Source: Sediminibacterium sp. (lineage in GTDB: Bacteria > Bacteroidota > Bacteroidia > Chitinophagales > Chitinophagaceae). Taken from it: DNA of 64,000 nucleotides. Positions 32,535 through 41,340 of this stretch are shown piece by piece. Position numbers and translations under genes: made by a program. Every line of letters begins with the position of its first letter. Within the stretch, counting starts at the first letter, position 1. The stretch covers positions 62,001 to 126,000 of the forward strand of contig NZ_JAHVAA010000012.1 of assembly GCF_019264485.1 (NCBI RefSeq). The letters are read 5' to 3'. Under the pieces are notes generated by a model that did no database searches, was not told the DNA's origin, and was given only the letters and a program-made list of their open reading frames with translations.

Positions 32535-35500
32535 ATGATTGCAGATATATTTATAAAAAGACCGGTTACTGCCATCGTGGTTTCGATTGTGATTGTATTG
32601 GTGGGACTTATCTCACTCAGTACATTACCCGTGGCCCAGTACCCGGATATTACACCACCTACTTTTGCCATCAGCGGTAACTATTTTGGTGCCGATGCAC
32701 AAACAGTAGAGCAAACCACAACAACGGCTATTGAATCGCAGGTGAATGGAACACCGGGTATGACATTCATCAACAGTAACAGTACTGGAAGTGGGCAAAG
32801 CAGTATTACTGTTTCTTTTGAAGTAGGTACCAATATTGACCTGGCTACGCTTGATGTACAGAACCGGGTGGCTGTGGCAGAACCCAGTTTACCGGATGCA
32901 GTAAAACGACTTGGTTTAACCACCAGGAAAAGAAATCCGAGTATCATGATTGCGCTGGCCCTGTATTCGCCCAATGGCACGCATGATGCATTGTTCCTGG
33001 GTAACTATGCCAATATTTATTTGAAAGATGCGTTGCTTCGTGTAAAAGGTGTGGGAGATATTGTAGCGCGTGCCGATGATTTTGGTATGCGTATCTGGCT
33101 CGACCCTCAGAAACTCGCCGCACTATCACTTACCCCGGCCGATATTAATGCTGCACTCACAGAACAGAACCTACAGATTGCTGCGGGAACCGTGGGGGGT
33201 AATCCACAACCCGGCGTACAGGTATTTGAATACAGTGTACTCACCAACAGCCGGATCAATACCAAGGAACAGTTTGAAAAAATAATAGTCCGCACACAAC
33301 CCGCCAGCGGTAGTATAGTCTACCTGAAAGATGTGGCACGTGTTGAATTGGGAAAATTTGATTATGCCACCAATGCATTCGTTAATGGTAAACCCTGTGC
33401 CTTTATTTTGATTTATCAGGCACCGGGTGCCAATGCACTCGATACTTATAATGGAGTGGTAGCTGCATTGGAAAACATGCGGAAAACATTTCCCAAAGAT
33501 ATCGATTACCTGATGCCGCTCGAGACTGCATCGGTAGTAAAAGTATCGATCAGTGAAGTACTGGATACATTGATGGAAGCATTGCTGTTAGTGGTATTTG
33601 TGGTCTTTCTGTTTCTTCAGAACTGGCGCGCCACATTGATTCCTGTGTTGGCTATTCCCGTTTCATTGATTGGTACTTTTATTTTCTTTATCCCATTTGG
33701 GTTTACCATCAACACGCTTACGCTGTTTGCTTTTGTACTCGCAATCGGTATTGTGGTAGATGATGCCATTGTAGTAGTGGAAGCAGTTCAGCACAATATT
33801 GATCATGGGAAAATGTCGCCGAAAGAAGCCACTAAAAAAGCCATGAAAGAAATTTCAGGTCCTGTTATTGCTATTGCATTGATATTGGCGGCTGTATTTA
33901 TTCCTGTTGGATTTATTCCCGGCATCGTAGGAAGATTATACCAGCAGTTTGCCATTACCATTGCGGTATCGGTTTTAATTTCTGCATTCGTAGCACTTTC
34001 GCTAACTCCGGCACTTTGCAGTATCATGTTAAAACCCTCTAAAGAGGCAGATGCAAAGAAAAACTGGTTAGAACGTTTCTTTATCAGTTTTAATAAAGGT
34101 TTTGAACGGGTTACCAGAGGTTATGGAAGAAGTGTAGGCAAATGGATCAAAGCAACACCCTATGTATTGGTGATGATGGTTTGTTTATTTGCGGGCTTGT
34201 ACCTGCTGTTCAAAAACAAACCATCAGGTTTTATACCCACCGAAGATGAGGGCCGTTTATTTGTAACGTATGAAATGCCCGAAGGTACATCCACCACCAG
34301 GAATATTGCCATGATGAAAGAACTACAGGCGCGTATTGTATCGATACCCGCGGTAAAAGTAGCAGGCGGACTGGCAGGATTGAATTTCATCAGTTTTTCT
34401 AACAAATCAAATACGGGCACCATATTTATCAGTCTCAAACCCTGGGATCAGCGTAAATCAAAAGAATTACAGGTACAAGGCGTAATAGCATCCATCCAGA
34501 AAAAAGTAGCAGATATTAAAGAAGCCAGGATATTGCCCATTTCACCACCTGCTATTCCGGGTCTGGGACAAACATCCGGATTTAGTTTTGTGTTACAGCA
34601 GACTACCAGTACCGATAGTATTCAGCAATTTGAAGCTGTGGCGCGGAAATTTATAGGTGCGTTGAATCAAAGACCCGAGATCGGATCAGCCTATACTTTT
34701 TTCTCCACCAAAACCCCCGGGTACAGGGTCGATGTTGATAAGGAAAAAGCAAAAAAATTAGGAGTCTCCATTGCAGAAGTCTATACAACCATCTCAACCT
34801 TATTGGGTAGCACTTATGTGAATGATTTTAATTTATATGGCCGCAACTTCAGGGTAGTGGCACAGGCAGATAGTAATTTCAGGTCATCCGTTGCACAATT
34901 ATCTAATTACTATGTACGCAACAGTCAGGGTAGTATGATACCTGTTTCCTCATTGGTTACAACAACGGTTATCGAGAACCCTGCTTTGATTACCCATTTC
35001 AATTTATACAGATCTGTAGACATCAACGGCACGCCCAAACCCGGTTTCAGCAGCGGACAAGCAATTGAAGCCATCAAACAGGTAGCGGAGAAAGAATTAC
35101 CTGCCGGTTATGGATATGAGTTTACCGGTATGAGTCGCGAAGAGATAAAAGCCGGCGGAAGCAGCACTTATATTTTTGCTATTTCAATTGTATTTGTGTT
35201 TCTTTTCCTCGCGGCGCTCTACGAAAGCTGGTCCATTCCATTCTCAGTATTGTTTGCTGTACCCATTGGCGCTTTCGGGTCGATACTGACGCTCACTTTC
35301 CTGCCATCTATCAGTAATAATATTTATGCCCAGATAGGTTTGATAACACTGATAGGGCTGGCGGCCAAAAATGCCATCCTCATTGTGGAATTTGCCAAAG
35401 AAAGGGTTGATAAAGGGGTAGAAGTGGTGCAAGCTACTTTACAGGCCGTAGAACTGCGTTTGAGACCCATTATCATGACTTCTTTTGCCTTTATTCTTGG

Positions 35501-35732
35501 GGTGCTGCCCCTGGTATTTGCAAGCGGGGCGGCGGCGGAGTCGAGGAAAACGATTGGGTGGACAGTATTTGGGGGTATGCTGGCAGCCACCACACTGGCC
35601 ATTTTTGTGGTACCGGTGCTTTTTGTGCTGTTTACCAAAATAGCCTATGGCCGCAAACTGAGAAGGTTAAGAGAAGAGCATAAAACAGAAGAGGCTGTTG
35701 ATCAATCGATTGCAGAGGGTAGAATCAGTTAA
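32535..35732 (+). CDS. RND multidrug efflux permease (HAE1/AcrB type)
   Basis: This 1065-residue pump has 12 membrane helices and two large periplasmic loops. The opening MIADIFIKRPVTAIVVSIVIV, the proton-relay Asp pair in helix 4 (GIVVDDAIVVVEAV), the helix-10 Lys region (GLAAKNAILIVEFAKE) and GxSREE-like porter segments match the hydrophobe/amphiphile exporters of the AcrB group rather than metal pumps. It trimerises with the adaptor and TolC-like products of the two upstream genes. Substrates such as bile salts, dyes or antibiotics cannot be told apart. No local regulator gene is seen. Confidence 0.95.
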   Translation: MIADIFIKRPVTAIVVSIVIVLVGLISLSTLPVAQYPDITPPTFAISGNYFGADAQTVEQTTTTAIESQVNGTPGMTFINSNSTGSGQSSITVSFEVGTNIDLATLDVQNRVAVAEPSLPDAVKRLGLTTRKRNPSIMIALALYSPNGTHDALFLGNYANIYLKDALLRVKGVGDIVARADDFGMRIWLDPQKLAALSLTPADINAALTEQNLQIAAGTVGGNPQPGVQVFEYSVLTNSRINTKEQFEKIIVRTQPASGSIVYLKDVARVELGKFDYATNAFVNGKPCAFILIYQAPGANALDTYNGVVAALENMRKTFPKDIDYLMPLETASVVKVSISEVLDTLMEALLLVVFVVFLFLQNWRATLIPVLAIPVSLIGTFIFFIPFGFTINTLTLFAFVLAIGIVVDDAIVVVEAVQHNIDHGKMSPKEATKKAMKEISGPVIAIALILAAVFIPVGFIPGIVGRLYQQFAITIAVSVLISAFVALSLTPALCSIMLKPSKEADAKKNWLERFFISFNKGFERVTRGYGRSVGKWIKATPYVLVMMVCLFAGLYLLFKNKPSGFIPTEDEGRLFVTYEMPEGTSTTRNIAMMKELQARIVSIPAVKVAGGLAGLNFISFSNKSNTGTIFISLKPWDQRKSKELQVQGVIASIQKKVADIKEARILPISPPAIPGLGQTSGFSFVLQQTTSTDSIQQFEAVARKFIGALNQRPEIGSAYTFFSTKTPGYRVDVDKEKAKKLGVSIAEVYTTISTLLGSTYVNDFNLYGRNFRVVAQADSNFRSSVAQLSNYYVRNSQGSMIPVSSLVTTTVIENPALITHFNLYRSVDINGTPKPGFSSGQAIEAIKQVAEKELPAGYGYEFTGMSREEIKAGGSSTYIFAISIVFVFLFLAALYESWSIPFSVLFAVPIGAFGSILTLTFLPSISNNIYAQIGLITLIGLAAKNAILIVEFAKERVDKGVEVVQATLQAVELRLRPIIMTSFAFILGVLPLVFASGAAAESRKTIGWTVFGGMLAATTLAIFVVPVLFVLFTKIAYGRKLRRLREEHKTEEAVDQSIAEGRIS

Positions 35733-35800
35733 AGTGCAGGAAATTTTGCCCATTTATGTAAGTTTTTCCACAAAAACTGGCATATTCCGAGGCTGAGTCG

Positions 35801-35808
35801 TACTTTTG
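35801..35808 (+). promoter_or_regulatory. -7 promoter element of rpoD
   Basis: TACTTTTG matches TAnnTTTG and is identical to the element before tRNA-Ser. It gives a leader of about 100 nt to the sigma-factor gene. A -33 TTTG is not clear. Confidence 0.5.
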
Positions 35809-35916
35809 CACGCTTCTGAAAGCCGGTTTGCTGCTAAATTTTAACGAAACAGTTGACAGCTTTTATGCAACATTCAGGGTCTAATATTCGTTTATATAAA
35901 TAGATAACAGCACAAC

Positions 35917-36774
35917 ATGAGGCAGCTCAAAATTGCAACACAGATTACCAATCGCGATTCTCAGGCCGTTGAGAAGTACTTACAGGAGATCTCTAAAATT
36001 CCGATGATCACACCTGAAGAGGAAACAACACTGGCTCAAAGAATCAAAATGGGTGATCAGCGAGCACTCGACAAACTGGTGCAGGCCAACTTACGTTTCG
36101 TGGTATCTGTTGCTAAGCAGTACCAACACCAGGGCCTATCTCTTAGCGATCTGATCAACGAGGGTAACCTCGGTTTGATAAAAGCAGCCCAGCGTTTCGA
36201 TGAAACCAAGGGTTTTAAGTTCATCTCATACGCCGTATGGTGGATTCGCCAGTCTATCTTACAAGCGTTGGCAGAGCAGGGCAGATTAGTCCGCCTGCCT
36301 CAAAACAAAATTGGCACTTATAACAAAGCTAATAAAGCCTATATGGCTTTTGAACAGGAACATGAGCGCGAGCCTTCAACAGAAGAGCTGGCTGAAATCC
36401 TGGAAATGAGCGAAACCGAGATCAACAACATTTTCCAGAGCAACACCCGTCACACTTCACTCGATGCACCTGTGCACGAAGCAGAAGACGTGGCCATGGG
36501 CGACCTGTTGGAAGGTAGCGATGATACCGATGATGATGTGATGAAAGATTCACTGCGTGAAGAAATTCGCCGCGTACTCAAATCACTCAGCCCACGTGAA
36601 GCCGAAATCGTAAATGCGTATTTTGGTCTCGACGGTGAAAATGGAGTAACCATTGAGCAGATTGGCATGAAATACGATCTTACCAAAGAACGTATCCGCC
36701 AGATCAAAGAAAGGGCCATCAAACGTTTACAGAAAGCGCGTTACAGCAACGCACTGAAAGCGTACCTCGGTTAA
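35917..36774 (+). CDS. rpoD: Primary sigma factor RpoD/SigA (short Bacteroidota form)
   Basis: This 285-residue sigma-70 factor directs RNA polymerase to housekeeping promoters. Region 1.2 starts near residue 18 (QAVEKYLQEISKIPMIT). Region 2 has the core-binding and -10 motifs (DLINEGNLGLIKAAQRFDETKGFKFISYAVWWIRQSI), then region 3 and region 4 with the helix-turn-helix (VTIEQIGMKYDLTKERIRQIKERAIKRLQ). It lacks region 1.1 and the non-conserved insert, as usual for primary sigma factors in this phylum. That fits the unusual TTTG/TAnnTTTG promoters seen in the window. It is a single gene with a strong terminator. Confidence 0.96.
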   Translation: MRQLKIATQITNRDSQAVEKYLQEISKIPMITPEEETTLAQRIKMGDQRALDKLVQANLRFVVSVAKQYQHQGLSLSDLINEGNLGLIKAAQRFDETKGFKFISYAVWWIRQSILQALAEQGRLVRLPQNKIGTYNKANKAYMAFEQEHEREPSTEELAEILEMSETEINNIFQSNTRHTSLDAPVHEAEDVAMGDLLEGSDDTDDDVMKDSLREEIRRVLKSLSPREAEIVNAYFGLDGENGVTIEQIGMKYDLTKERIRQIKERAIKRLQKARYSNALKAYLG

Positions 36775-36792
36775 TTCAACCCAAAACTCACA

Positions 36793-36824
36793 AAAGCCTC
36801 CCGTAAAACCGGGGGGCTTTTTTA
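36793..36824 (+). terminator. Intrinsic terminator of rpoD
   Basis: AAAGCCTCCC pairs with GGGGGGCTTT (one G-T pair) around a short loop, followed by a T-run. Confidence 0.88.
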
Positions 36825-36830
36825 TAACAT

Positions 36831-36858
36831 TTTGATCACCCAATTTGGGATAAATTTG
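36831..36858 (+). promoter_or_regulatory. Promoter of the DUF4249 lipoprotein gene
   Basis: TTTG (36831-36834), a 16-bp spacer and TAAATTTG (36851-36858). The ATG is only 4 bp after the -7 element, so the mRNA is likely leaderless. Confidence 0.55.
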
Positions 36859-36862
36859 CACC

Positions 36863-37744
36863 ATGAAACGATGGACAGGATTTTTGATGATCATTATTTT
36901 ATTGACAGCCTGTGAAAGAGATATTTCAATAGTTCCCACCGCTTCTGCACCTAAATTAGTGGTGGATGCTGAAATAGAAAACAATCGTCCACCCTTTATT
37001 CTGTTGAGCCGCTCTCTTAATTTTTTCTCCAGCATCGATTCTGCAGAACTGGCCAATTCTTTTGTACACAATGCTACAGTAAGCATACAGGAAGGTAATA
37101 CTGTTTATCCGATGAAAGAATTTGAACTGCGGGGAGCCAATGGTAACCGCATCTTTTATTATAGTAACGACCCGTTATATCCGCAACAACTGTTTGGGCA
37201 ACAGGGCAGAAAATACAAACTCACGATTACAGTAGACGGGAAACTGTACACCAGCGAAACAGAAATACCCCTGCTCACCAAAACCATGGACTCACTCTGG
37301 TGGAAAAAAGCACCAAATAATGAGGATACGACCAAAGTGGTTTTAATGGGTCGTGTAACCGACCCACCGGGCCTGGGTAATTATATCCGGTATTTTACCA
37401 GTGTAAATAACCAGCCTTTTCTGCCTGGCGGAAACAGCGTGTTTGATGATAATATAATTGATGGTAAAACCTATGAGATACAGATTGATAAAGGCGTAAA
37501 CAGGAATGAAGAAATTGAATTTGAAGAATATGGCTTTTTTAAAAGAGGAGACACGGCCACAGTAAAACTCTGTAATATTACAAAGCCTACTTATGATTTC
37601 TGGCGCACCTGGGAATTCAATTTTCAATCCATCGGAAACCCCTTTTCATCACCGGGTAAAGTCATTGGTAATATCAGCAATGGAGCATTGGGTGCGTTTT
37701 GTGGTTATGCCGCACAGTACCGCAGCCTGATTATCCCCAAATAA
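36863..37744 (+). CDS. DUF4249-family surface lipoprotein
   Basis: This 293-residue protein has a lipoprotein signal (MKRWTGFLMIIILLTAC) and the DUF4249 layout. That is an N-terminal beta-sandwich-like domain (LVVDAEIENNRPPFILLSRSLNFF), a central domain with YKLTITVDGKLYTSETEIP and a conserved C-terminal part (EIEFEEYGFFKRGDTATVKLCNITKPTYDFWRTWE). These proteins usually sit next to a TonB-dependent receptor and are thought to help nutrient uptake at the outer membrane. Here the gene stands alone between rpoD and trxB, which is unusual. The start and the promoter are nearly contiguous. Confidence 0.88.
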   Translation: MKRWTGFLMIIILLTACERDISIVPTASAPKLVVDAEIENNRPPFILLSRSLNFFSSIDSAELANSFVHNATVSIQEGNTVYPMKEFELRGANGNRIFYYSNDPLYPQQLFGQQGRKYKLTITVDGKLYTSETEIPLLTKTMDSLWWKKAPNNEDTTKVVLMGRVTDPPGLGNYIRYFTSVNNQPFLPGGNSVFDDNIIDGKTYEIQIDKGVNRNEEIEFEEYGFFKRGDTATVKLCNITKPTYDFWRTWEFNFQSIGNPFSSPGKVIGNISNGALGAFCGYAAQYRSLIIPK

Positions 37745-37823
37745 ACCCTTATTGTGTAAAACGGAAAAGTATTAACTGCAAGGGTTATATAAATTTGTTC
37801 GTCTAAATAGTAAAACAACAAGT

Positions 37824-38771
37824 ATGGCAAGTGAAGCAACAGAAAAAGTACATGTATTGATTATCGGTTCGGGTCCGGCTGGTTATACCGCAGCCATTTA
37901 TGCTGCCCGTGCAAATATGAAACCAGTTTTATACCAGGGTATCCAACCCGGAGGTCAGCTCACCATCACCACAGAGGTAGAAAATTACCCCGGTTATCCG
38001 GAAGGAATTCAGGGTCCTGAAATGATGGTGCATTTTGAAAAACAGGCGGCCCGTATGGGCGCAGATATCAGGTATGGATTGGCTACCAAAGTAGATTTCA
38101 GCAAACAACCCTATCGTGTGGAAATTGATGAAGAAAAATGGATTGAAGCCGATTCAGTGATCATCAGTACCGGTGCATCAGCCAAATGGCTGGGACTGGA
38201 AAGCGAGCAGCGTTTGAATGGTTTTGGCGTAAGTGCCTGCGCCGTTTGCGATGGCTTTTTCTTTAAAGGAAAAGAAGTGGCCATCGTAGGAGCAGGAGAT
38301 ACGGCTGCTGAAGAAGCCTTGTATTTATCAAAACTCTGTACAAACGTACACATGTTCATCCGCCGCGATCAGATGCGCGCCAGTAAAGTAATGCAGGATC
38401 GCGTAATGAATGCACCCAATATAAAAGTGTACTGGAATACCGATACAGATGAAATACTGGGTGAGAAAAAAGTAGAAGCGGTACGTATAAAAAACAACCA
38501 GACCAATGAAACACAGGAAATACCCATCAGCGGTTTCTTTGTAGCCATTGGTCACCAGCCCAACAGCGATATTTTCAAAGGTTGGATTGATATGGATGAA
38601 ACAGGCTATATAAAAACGGTACCCGGTACTACTAAAACCAATGTAGAAGGCGTATTTGCAGCAGGCGATGTACAGGATAAAAACTACCGCCAGGCCGTAA
38701 CCGCCGCCGGCAGTGGCTGTATGGCCGCACTCGATGCAGAACGCTACCTTACTTCGAAAGGACTGGCTTGA
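37824..38771 (+). CDS. trxB: Thioredoxin reductase
   Basis: This 315-residue FAD enzyme passes electrons from NADPH to thioredoxin. The FAD-binding GSGPAG is near residue 15, the redox pair is C139/C142 (CAVCDG), the NADPH-binding motif is GAGDTAAEE, and the C-terminal FAD motif is GVFAAGDVQDKNYRQAVTAAGSG. Length and order are those of bacterial low-molecular-weight TrxB. TAAATTTG at 37790-37797 may be its -7 element. It is followed, after a heptad-type repeat, by folB. Confidence 0.96.
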   Translation: MASEATEKVHVLIIGSGPAGYTAAIYAARANMKPVLYQGIQPGGQLTITTEVENYPGYPEGIQGPEMMVHFEKQAARMGADIRYGLATKVDFSKQPYRVEIDEEKWIEADSVIISTGASAKWLGLESEQRLNGFGVSACAVCDGFFFKGKEVAIVGAGDTAAEEALYLSKLCTNVHMFIRRDQMRASKVMQDRVMNAPNIKVYWNTDTDEILGEKKVEAVRIKNNQTNETQEIPISGFFVAIGHQPNSDIFKGWIDMDETGYIKTVPGTTKTNVEGVFAAGDVQDKNYRQAVTAAGSGCMAALDAERYLTSKGLA

Positions 38772-38901
38772 GAAACAGCGAAACAGAGAAATATCGAATA
38801 AGGAACAGAGGAATCTGGAAGTGGTGATAGGCGTTTTTTCATTATAATATTTCTCCTTACTTTCTCATTCCTTATTTCTTATTCCTTATTTCATATTTTC
38901 C
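38772..38901. repeat. Heptad-word repeat, CTTATTT/CTTATTC family
   Basis: The right array (38856-38901) is a run of 7-bp units CTCATTC, CTTATTT, CTTATTC, CTTATTT, CATATTT. The left array (38772-38821) carries the loosely complementary AGGAAC/GAATAAGG words at 7-8 bp spacing. It lies between the tandem trxB and folB and ends directly before the folB start. Confidence 0.65.
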
Positions 38902-38903
38902 CC

Positions 38904-39266
38904 ATGCTTTCAGTTCATCTCCATCAGTTACAAATACACGCATACCATGGGTTGTATGCGGAAGAGAAAGTGTTGGGGAATGATTTCCTCATTGACCTTA
39001 CTGTTCAGTACCAGCCTGCCTCTTTACCCATAGAACAGATAGAAGAAACCATCAACTATGTTACCCTCTACGAACTGGTAAAAAAACATATGGCGATAGC
39101 CACTCCATTACTGGAAACAGTGGTCTCAAATATGGCCATGGATATTCTGGCACAATTTTCTCTGTCTGAAGAGGTACATATTTCTATCCGGAAAATGCAT
39201 CCTCCGATTGCACAATTTACAGGTGCTACCGGCGTATCAATTTCCCTGAACCGAAAAGACCTATAG
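38904..39266 (+). CDS. folB: Dihydroneopterin aldolase
   Basis: This 120-residue tunnelling-fold protein catalyses a folate-pathway step, 7,8-dihydroneopterin to 6-hydroxymethyl-dihydropterin. The family opening HLHQLQIHAYHGLYAEEKVLGNDFLIDLTV holds the active-site region, with NYVTLYELVKK and the C-terminal Glu/Lys motif (VHISIRKMHPPI). Length fits FolB. A TPR-protein gene follows after 2 bp, so the two are co-transcribed. Confidence 0.92.
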   Translation: MLSVHLHQLQIHAYHGLYAEEKVLGNDFLIDLTVQYQPASLPIEQIEETINYVTLYELVKKHMAIATPLLETVVSNMAMDILAQFSLSEEVHISIRKMHPPIAQFTGATGVSISLNRKDL

Positions 39267-39268
39267 TC

Positions 39269-40033
39269 ATGAAAAGAATCTTGCAATACAGTCTCTTTGT
39301 TTGTTTTTTGTTTTGCCATAACCTGTCTTCTGCTCAGGATATCAATATTCTCCTTAAAGAAGCCAGTAACCTGGAAAGGGTACAGAAAGACAATGAGGCG
39401 CTGGAAAAATACAAACAGGTGCTGGCCCTGGAACCAACCCACCTCAAAGCACTGGTACGTTCTGCAGAACTAAGCGCCTCCATCGGTGGAAAACTGAACG
39501 ATAAAAACAGCAAACGGCTGTATTATGAAACCGCACTTGCGTATGCAAAAAGAGCCTGGCAGGCCGACAGTAATCAGGCTGATGCACCTTATGCCATGGC
39601 TATGGCATCGGGTAAAATGACGGATGTGGAAACGGAAAACAAACAGATTGTGGCTTATGTAAAAGACATCAAACACTATTCCGATAAAGCTTTATCAATA
39701 AACCCCGATCATGCCCGCGCCAATTATACCATGGGTAAATGGCATTATGAAATGGTCACTTTATCGGGATTAAAGAAAGCAGCCGTGAAATTATTGTACG
39801 GCGGACTACCTCCCAGCGATCTGGATAAAGCCATTCAATACATGGAGAAATGCAGAACACTGGATCCTTATTTTGTAGCCAATTATCTTGATCTGGCAAA
39901 AGCATACAAGGAAAGCCGTCAGCCTGCCAAAGCCATAGAAGTGTTGAATAAGCTCGTGAAATTACCCACGCGTACAGGAGATGATATTGCACTGAAAGCA
40001 GAGGGGGCTAAATTGTTAGAGTCGATGTTGTAA
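39269..40033 (+). CDS. Secreted TPR-repeat protein
   Basis: This 254-residue protein has a signal peptide (MKRILQYSLFVCFLFCHNLSSAQD) followed by several tetratricopeptide repeats (for example NLERVQKDNEALEKYKQVLALEPTHLKALVRSAEL and PDHARANYTMGKWHYEM). TPRs form helical scaffolds for protein contacts, here in the periplasm. The partner is unknown. It begins 2 bp after folB, which points to co-transcription rather than a shared pathway. Confidence 0.87.
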   Translation: MKRILQYSLFVCFLFCHNLSSAQDINILLKEASNLERVQKDNEALEKYKQVLALEPTHLKALVRSAELSASIGGKLNDKNSKRLYYETALAYAKRAWQADSNQADAPYAMAMASGKMTDVETENKQIVAYVKDIKHYSDKALSINPDHARANYTMGKWHYEMVTLSGLKKAAVKLLYGGLPPSDLDKAIQYMEKCRTLDPYFVANYLDLAKAYKESRQPAKAIEVLNKLVKLPTRTGDDIALKAEGAKLLESML

Positions 40034-40055
40034 TCTTTGATTGGGTGTTCGTAGA

Positions 40056-40145
40056 ACTCCTTTGGAGACCTTTGATTTTTCGATTTATAAAAAGAAGGAA
40101 TCAAGAAACGAAATATCTTTAATAGCGAATGAAACTCCGTTGGAG
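40056..40145. repeat. Pair of ACTCCNTTGGAG mini-palindromes
   Basis: ACTCCTTTGGAG (40056-40067) and ACTCCGTTGGAG (40134-40145) stand 78 bp apart in the gap before the acyl-CoA-binding protein gene, each in a similar GA/GAA context. Such motifs are familiar to me as dispersed Bacteroidota repeats; their function is unknown. Confidence 0.55.
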
Positions 40146-40165
40146 CCTTCAATAAAAATAAAACC

Positions 40166-40426
40166 ATGTCATTACAGGAAATATTTACCACAGCTGTTGC
40201 CAACAGCAAAACATTAACAGAGAAACCCGATAATGAAACTTTACTGAAACTATACTCGCTTTATAAACAGGCAACAGAAGGTGACAATACCGGTGCTGCA
40301 CCGGAAAATATGTTCGATTTTGTAGCCAAATTTAAACATGAAGCATGGGAGAAGTTAAAGGGGGTGAGTAAAGAAGATGCCATGCAGCAATACATAGACC
40401 TTGTGAACAAACTAAAGGGAGCTTAA
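40166..40426 (+). CDS. Acyl-CoA-binding protein
   Basis: This 86-residue protein is a complete ACBP four-helix bundle. The signature region LLKLYSLYKQATEGDNTGAAP (residues about 26-46) is followed by FDFVAKFKHEAWEKLKGVSKEDAMQQYIDLVNKL, with the conserved Tyr and Lys residues that bind the CoA 3'-phosphate and acyl chain. ACBPs buffer and carry long-chain acyl-CoA esters. They are common in eukaryotes and in a subset of bacteria including this phylum. It is a single gene with a long hairpin repeat downstream. Confidence 0.93.
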   Translation: MSLQEIFTTAVANSKTLTEKPDNETLLKLYSLYKQATEGDNTGAAPENMFDFVAKFKHEAWEKLKGVSKEDAMQQYIDLVNKLKGA

Positions 40427-40435
40427 AAATACCCC

Positions 40436-40522
40436 GCGAAATCTCTGTTGTCTCTCGTTCTCTGCGGTGAATGGTCAATGTAACTTCACCGCAGAGAACG
40501 AGAGGGAAGGAGTTTACACAGA
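40436..40522. repeat. Long hairpin, GTTCTCTGCGGTGAA family, second copy
   Basis: The left arm (40436-40471) and right arm (40484-40522) pair perfectly over CTCGTTCTCTGCGGTGAA and less well outside. It shares this core with the repeat at 9226-9318. It lies between the convergent acyl-CoA-binding protein and outer-membrane protein genes. Confidence 0.82.
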
Positions 40523-40529
40523 GAGTAAG

Positions 40530-41216
40530 TTATTTTTTTCTTGGAATAATGTAGCCGAAACCTACCGATAAATCTCCCAATGCTCTTGCGCCGATTCCTG
40601 AAGTAAGATTGAATGAATTGGAACGAAAAGAGGGATTCTGCAATACCCCATTCACATAACCATCAAACTTGGTGGTACTATATCCCACACTGGCCAAATC
40701 AGGTAAGGATAAAGTTAATACCCAACGTTTATTGAGTTGATATAATAATCCTGCGCTAACTCCTGCGGATACCGTAAATCCTTTCGATCGGTTTTCTATC
40801 GTTGCTCCAGATTGTTCAACAGAAGAAGAAGTAAATCCCGTACTCAGATTAAACGGAAAATTGAGGTACAAAGATTTGGCAAGGGGTAATAATTTCGCAC
40901 GGCTGAAAGCTAATCCGTAATTCAGCCCTGTACTTACATAGGCATTGGAAGGATTATTCAGATTGGTTTTTGAAACATTATGTGAAACATAAAAGCTAAC
41001 AGTATTTCGTACCAGGTTTGAGCTAAATGTTGAGCCGGCAATACTCAGTAAAATTCCAGACCCTTTTGATCTGTCTGCCGGACTGCCCGTAGTAGCTTTG
41101 TAAGCACTTGAGTTTAATCCAAAACTACCACTTACTAAATGATCGCCTTTACTAAACTGAGCAAATGTAATAGTTGACATAAGCATACCACCAATCAGGA
41201 GTGTTGTTTTCATCAT
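40530..41216 (-). CDS. Outer-membrane beta-barrel protein
   Basis: Starting at the ATG pair near 41216, the protein has a signal peptide (MKTTLLIGGMLMSTITFAQ) and about 228 residues in total. The mature sequence alternates hydrophobic and polar residues in amphipathic strands (GDHLVSGSFGLNSSAY; RNTVSFYVSHNVSKT; SLYLNFPFNLSTGF) and ends with LSVGFGYIIPRK, as in small 8-10-strand barrels. The function is unknown. A longer frame to 41267 would precede the signal and is rejected. It converges on the acyl-CoA-binding protein gene. Confidence 0.82.
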   Translation of the reverse strand: MMKTTLLIGGMLMSTITFAQFSKGDHLVSGSFGLNSSAYKATTGSPADRSKGSGILLSIAGSTFSSNLVRNTVSFYVSHNVSKTNLNNPSNAYVSTGLNYGLAFSRAKLLPLAKSLYLNFPFNLSTGFTSSSVEQSGATIENRSKGFTVSAGVSAGLLYQLNKRWVLTLSLPDLASVGYSTTKFDGYVNGVLQNPSFRSNSFNLTSGIGARALGDLSVGFGYIIPRKK

Positions 41217-41340
41217 ATAGTTTTTTGCATAGATAAATGAGTGAATAAAATAGCTGCGTGGCTTCAACTTAGTTTAACAAAGCTGATAAAAAAGGCTGTT
41301 AAAATGAAGAAGGATGATTAAAAATAAAGAAATCCGCTCT

